Positions 61,829 to 64,000 of a stretch of 64,000 nt of DNA are shown one piece after another (the stretch's first letter is position 1; each line of letters begins with the position of its first letter). The stretch spans positions 50,665,501 through 50,729,500 of the forward strand of contig CP136893.1 in assembly GCA_034359265.1 (NCBI GenBank). Reading direction: 5' to 3'. Source of the DNA: Canna indica. Its lineage: Eukaryota > Streptophyta > Magnoliopsida > Zingiberales > Cannaceae. The notes beneath the pieces were generated by a model, which did not search any database, had not been told where the DNA came from, and saw nothing but the letters and a program-made list of their open reading frames with translations. The position numbers and the translations under genes are program-made.

Positions 61829-64000
61829 GAAGTTGTTAATCGAGTTATTTTTTACAGACTAATGCAAAGAATTGCACGATTTTTTGAATAGAATCTTGAA
61901 CGAAGCCGACTGATTGAACTTCAGTGTATCGGCTCGAAACGTCCAGAAATTTGAGTCCCGAGCGACTCCAGATCATTCACTGTGATGGGAGAAGTTGTTA
62001 TTCGAGTAATTTTTTACAGACTAATGCAAAGAATTGCACGATTTTTCGAATAGAATCTTGAACGAAGCCGACTGATTGAACTTCAGTGTATCGGCTCGAA
62101 ACGTCCAGAAATTTGAGTCCCGAGCGACTCCAGAACGTTCACTGTGATGGGAGAAGTTGTTAATCGAGTTATTTTTTACAGACTAATGCAAAGAATTGCA
62201 CGATTTTTCGAATAGAATCTTGAACGAAGCCGACTGATTGAACTTCAGTGTATCGGCTCGAAATGCCCAGAAATCTGAGTCCCGAGCGACTCCAGAACTT
62301 TCACTGTGATGGGAGAAGTTGTTAATCGAGTTATTTTTTACAGACTAACGCAAAGAATTGCACGATTTTTCGAATAAAATCTTGAACGAAGCCGACTGAT
62401 TGAACTTCGGGGTATCGGCTCGAAACGCCCAGAAATCTGAGTCCCGAGCGACTCCAGAACATTCACTGTGATGGGAGAAGTTGTTAATCGAGTTATTTTT
62501 TACAGACTAATGCAAAGAATTGCACGATTTTTCGAATAGAATCTTGAACGAAGCCGACTGATTGAACTTCGGGGTATCGGCTCGAAACGTCCAGAAATTT
62601 GAGTCCCGAGCGACTCCAGAACATTCACTGTGATGGGAGAAGTTGTTAATCGAGTTATTTTTTACAGACTAATGCAAAGAATTGCACGATTTTTCGAATA
62701 GAATCTTGAACGAAGCCGACTGATTGAACTTCAGTGTATCGGCTCGAAACGCCCAGAAATCTGAGTCCCGAGCGACTCCAGAACATTCACTGTGATGGGA
62801 GAAGTTGTTAATCGAGTTATTTTTTACAGACTAATGCAAAGAATTGCACGATTTTTCGAATAGAATCTTGAACGAAGCCGACTGATTGAACTTCGGTGTA
62901 TCGGCTCGAAACGTCCAGAAATTTGAGTCCCGAGCGACTCCAGAACGTTCACTGTGATGGGAGAAGTTGTTAATCGAGTTATTTTTTACAGACTAATGCA
63001 AAGAATTGCACGATTTTTCGAATAGAATCTTGAACGAAGCCGACTGATTGAACTTCGGGGTATCGGCTCGAAACGCCCAGAAATCTGAGTCCCGAGCGAC
63101 TCCAGAACTTTCACTGTGATGGGAGAAGTTGTTAATCGAGTTATTTTTTAAAGACTAATGCAAAGAATTGCACGATTTTTCGAATAGAATCTTGAACGAA
63201 GCCGACTGATTGAAATTCGGGGTATCGGCTCGAAACGCCCAGAAATCTGAGTCCCGAGCGACTCCAGAACATTCACTGTGATGGGAGAAGTTGTTAATCG
63301 AGTTATTTTTTACAGACTAATGCAAAGAATTGCACGATTTTTCGAATAGAATCTTGAACGAAGCCGACTGATTGAACTTCGGGGTATCGGCTCGAAACGT
63401 CCAGAAATTTGAGTCCCGAGCGACTCCAGAACGTTCACTGTGATGGGAGAAGTTGTTAATCGAGTTATTTTTTACAGACTAATGCAAAGAATTGCACGAT
63501 TTTTTGAATAGAATCTTGAACGAAGCCGACTGATTGAACTTCAGTGTATCGGCTCGAAACGTCCAGAAATTTGAGTCCCGAGCGACTCCAGATCATTCAC
63601 TGTGATGGGAGAAGTTGTTATTCGAGTAATTTTTTACAGACTAATGCAAAGAATTGCACGATTTTTCGAATAGAATCTTGAACGAAGCCGACTGATTGAA
63701 CTTCAGTGTATCGGCTCGAAACGTCCAGAAATTTGAGTCCCGAGCGACTCCAGAACGTTCACTGTGATGGGAGAAGTTGTTAATCGAGTTATTTTTTACA
63801 GACTAATGCAAAGAATTGCACGATTTTTCGAATAGAATCTTGAACGAAGCCGACTGATTGAACTTCAGTGTATCGGCTCGAAATGCCCAGAAATCTGAGT
63901 CCCGAGCGACTCCAGAACTTTCACTGTGATGGGAGAAGTTGTTAATCGAGTTATTTTTTACAGACTAACGCAAAGAATTGCACGATTTTTCGAATAAAAT
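61829..64000 (+). repeat. 10-monomer higher-order repeat at the right edge (1,620-bp period)
   Basis: C-X-Q-A-M-A'-P-L-A-M runs 61,829-63,448 and restarts at 63,449 with C-X-Q and a 66-bp part of A, cut by the window edge. X units at 61,991 and 63,611 are exactly 1,620 bp apart. Both A units after L share TTTTTTAAAGAC; the second also has TTGAAATTCGG. The repeat probably continues beyond the window. Confidence 0.88.

Larger units (their letters stand above)
1..64000 (+). repeat. 162-bp satellite DNA array, head to tail, fills the whole window
   Basis: A 162-bp unit beginning GAAGTTGTTAATCGAG recurs at 1, 163, 325, 487 and so on to the right edge, always on the same strand. The total is 395 units plus a 66-bp partial unit. 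Seen directly: the register is exact from 1 to 47,790. Later register changes come only from nine 161-bp units and one 115-bp unit. No unit is inverted and nothing is inserted between units. Long homogeneous arrays of this unit length are typical of eukaryotic centromeric or pericentromeric satellites, so that location is inferred, not shown. Both array ends lie outside the window. I do not recognise the monomer as a named satellite. No stretch of the window is left for a gene. Confidence 0.98.

Noticed and set aside
1..64000. CRISPR array
   Set aside because: Repeat units are 162 bp and contiguous. There are no unique spacers between short repeats and no cas genes.
1..64000. Transposon insertions, inverted monomers or unique sequence islands
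   Set aside because: Every stretch read aligns to the same monomer in the same orientation. The diverged blocks are also homologous to the monomer base for base.
1..64000. rDNA spacer, telomeric repeat or histone/5S cluster
   Set aside because: No rRNA, 5S, histone or short telomeric motif is visible, and unit length and composition do not fit those clusters.

Overview
The whole 64,000-base window is one uninterrupted block of satellite DNA. A 162-bp monomer is repeated head to tail in a single orientation (395 units plus a 66-bp partial unit at the right edge). I found no protein-coding gene, RNA gene, transposon, inverted segment or unique sequence. Such an array points to a eukaryotic chromosome, most likely centromeric or pericentromeric heterochromatin. 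Nothing identifies the species. The representative monomer at 487-648 has 70 G+C of 162 (43%) and 11 CpG dinucleotides against about 7.5 expected from its C and G counts. That fits a lineage without heavy germline CpG methylation (many insects, for example), but this is inference only.

Conventions used below: monomer position 1 is the first base of GAAGTTGTT, and window base 1 is position 1 of a monomer. Monomers fall into recurring classes. Diagnostic sites are positions 94-97 (CGGG, CGGT, CAGT, CTGT or TTGT), 104-108, 114 (C or T), 123 (C or T), 126, 136 and 144-148. Class names: A (CGGG, C114, C123, ends ACATT); A' (like A but CAGT); K (like A but GAAACC near 75-79); L (like A but ACTTT); D (like A but AATATT; D' has GGGGAATC); H (T126, C136, A161); M (CGGG, T114, T123, ACGTT); B (M with ATCGGGTCG); G (M with GGCTCAAAACG); P (CGGT, T114, T123, ACGTT; P' ends ACATT); C (CAGT, T114, T123, ATCGTT or ATCATT); C2/C3 (like C but CGGT); I (CAGT, T114, T123, ACGTT; I2 has TTACAC); N (CAGT, C114, T123, ACATT); E (GCTGACTG, CTGT); F (CACAATTT, AACAAAGCT, TTGT); J (AAACAAAGCC, GGCTAGAAAAG); Q (CAGT, AATGCCC, ACTTT); X (TTATTCGAGTAA). 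Y and Z are two sharply diverged types.

Layout. 1-8,262: mixed short higher-order repeats (4-mer, 7-mer, 8-mer). 8,263-36,126: family 1, built on a 21-monomer, 3,402-bp higher-order repeat, complete at 9,559-12,960 and present elsewhere as expanded (31-mer, 33-mer) or shortened (14-mer, 12-mer, 10-mer) versions. 36,127-41,310: scrambled transition with chimeric monomers. 41,311-64,000: family 2, marked by P, Q, X and a 10-monomer cassette seen three times. Inside family 2 lie three blocks of the diverged Y/Z monomers (47,886-49,199; 51,460-52,175; 52,559-54,007). Two of these belong to a large tandem duplication with a 4,808-bp offset. Almost every indel in the window lies in or beside these blocks. 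The first 295 monomers (47,790 bp) keep an exact 162-bp register.

There is no gene pathway to describe. The biological content is the structure of the array and the record it holds of unequal crossing-over, gene conversion and segmental duplication.
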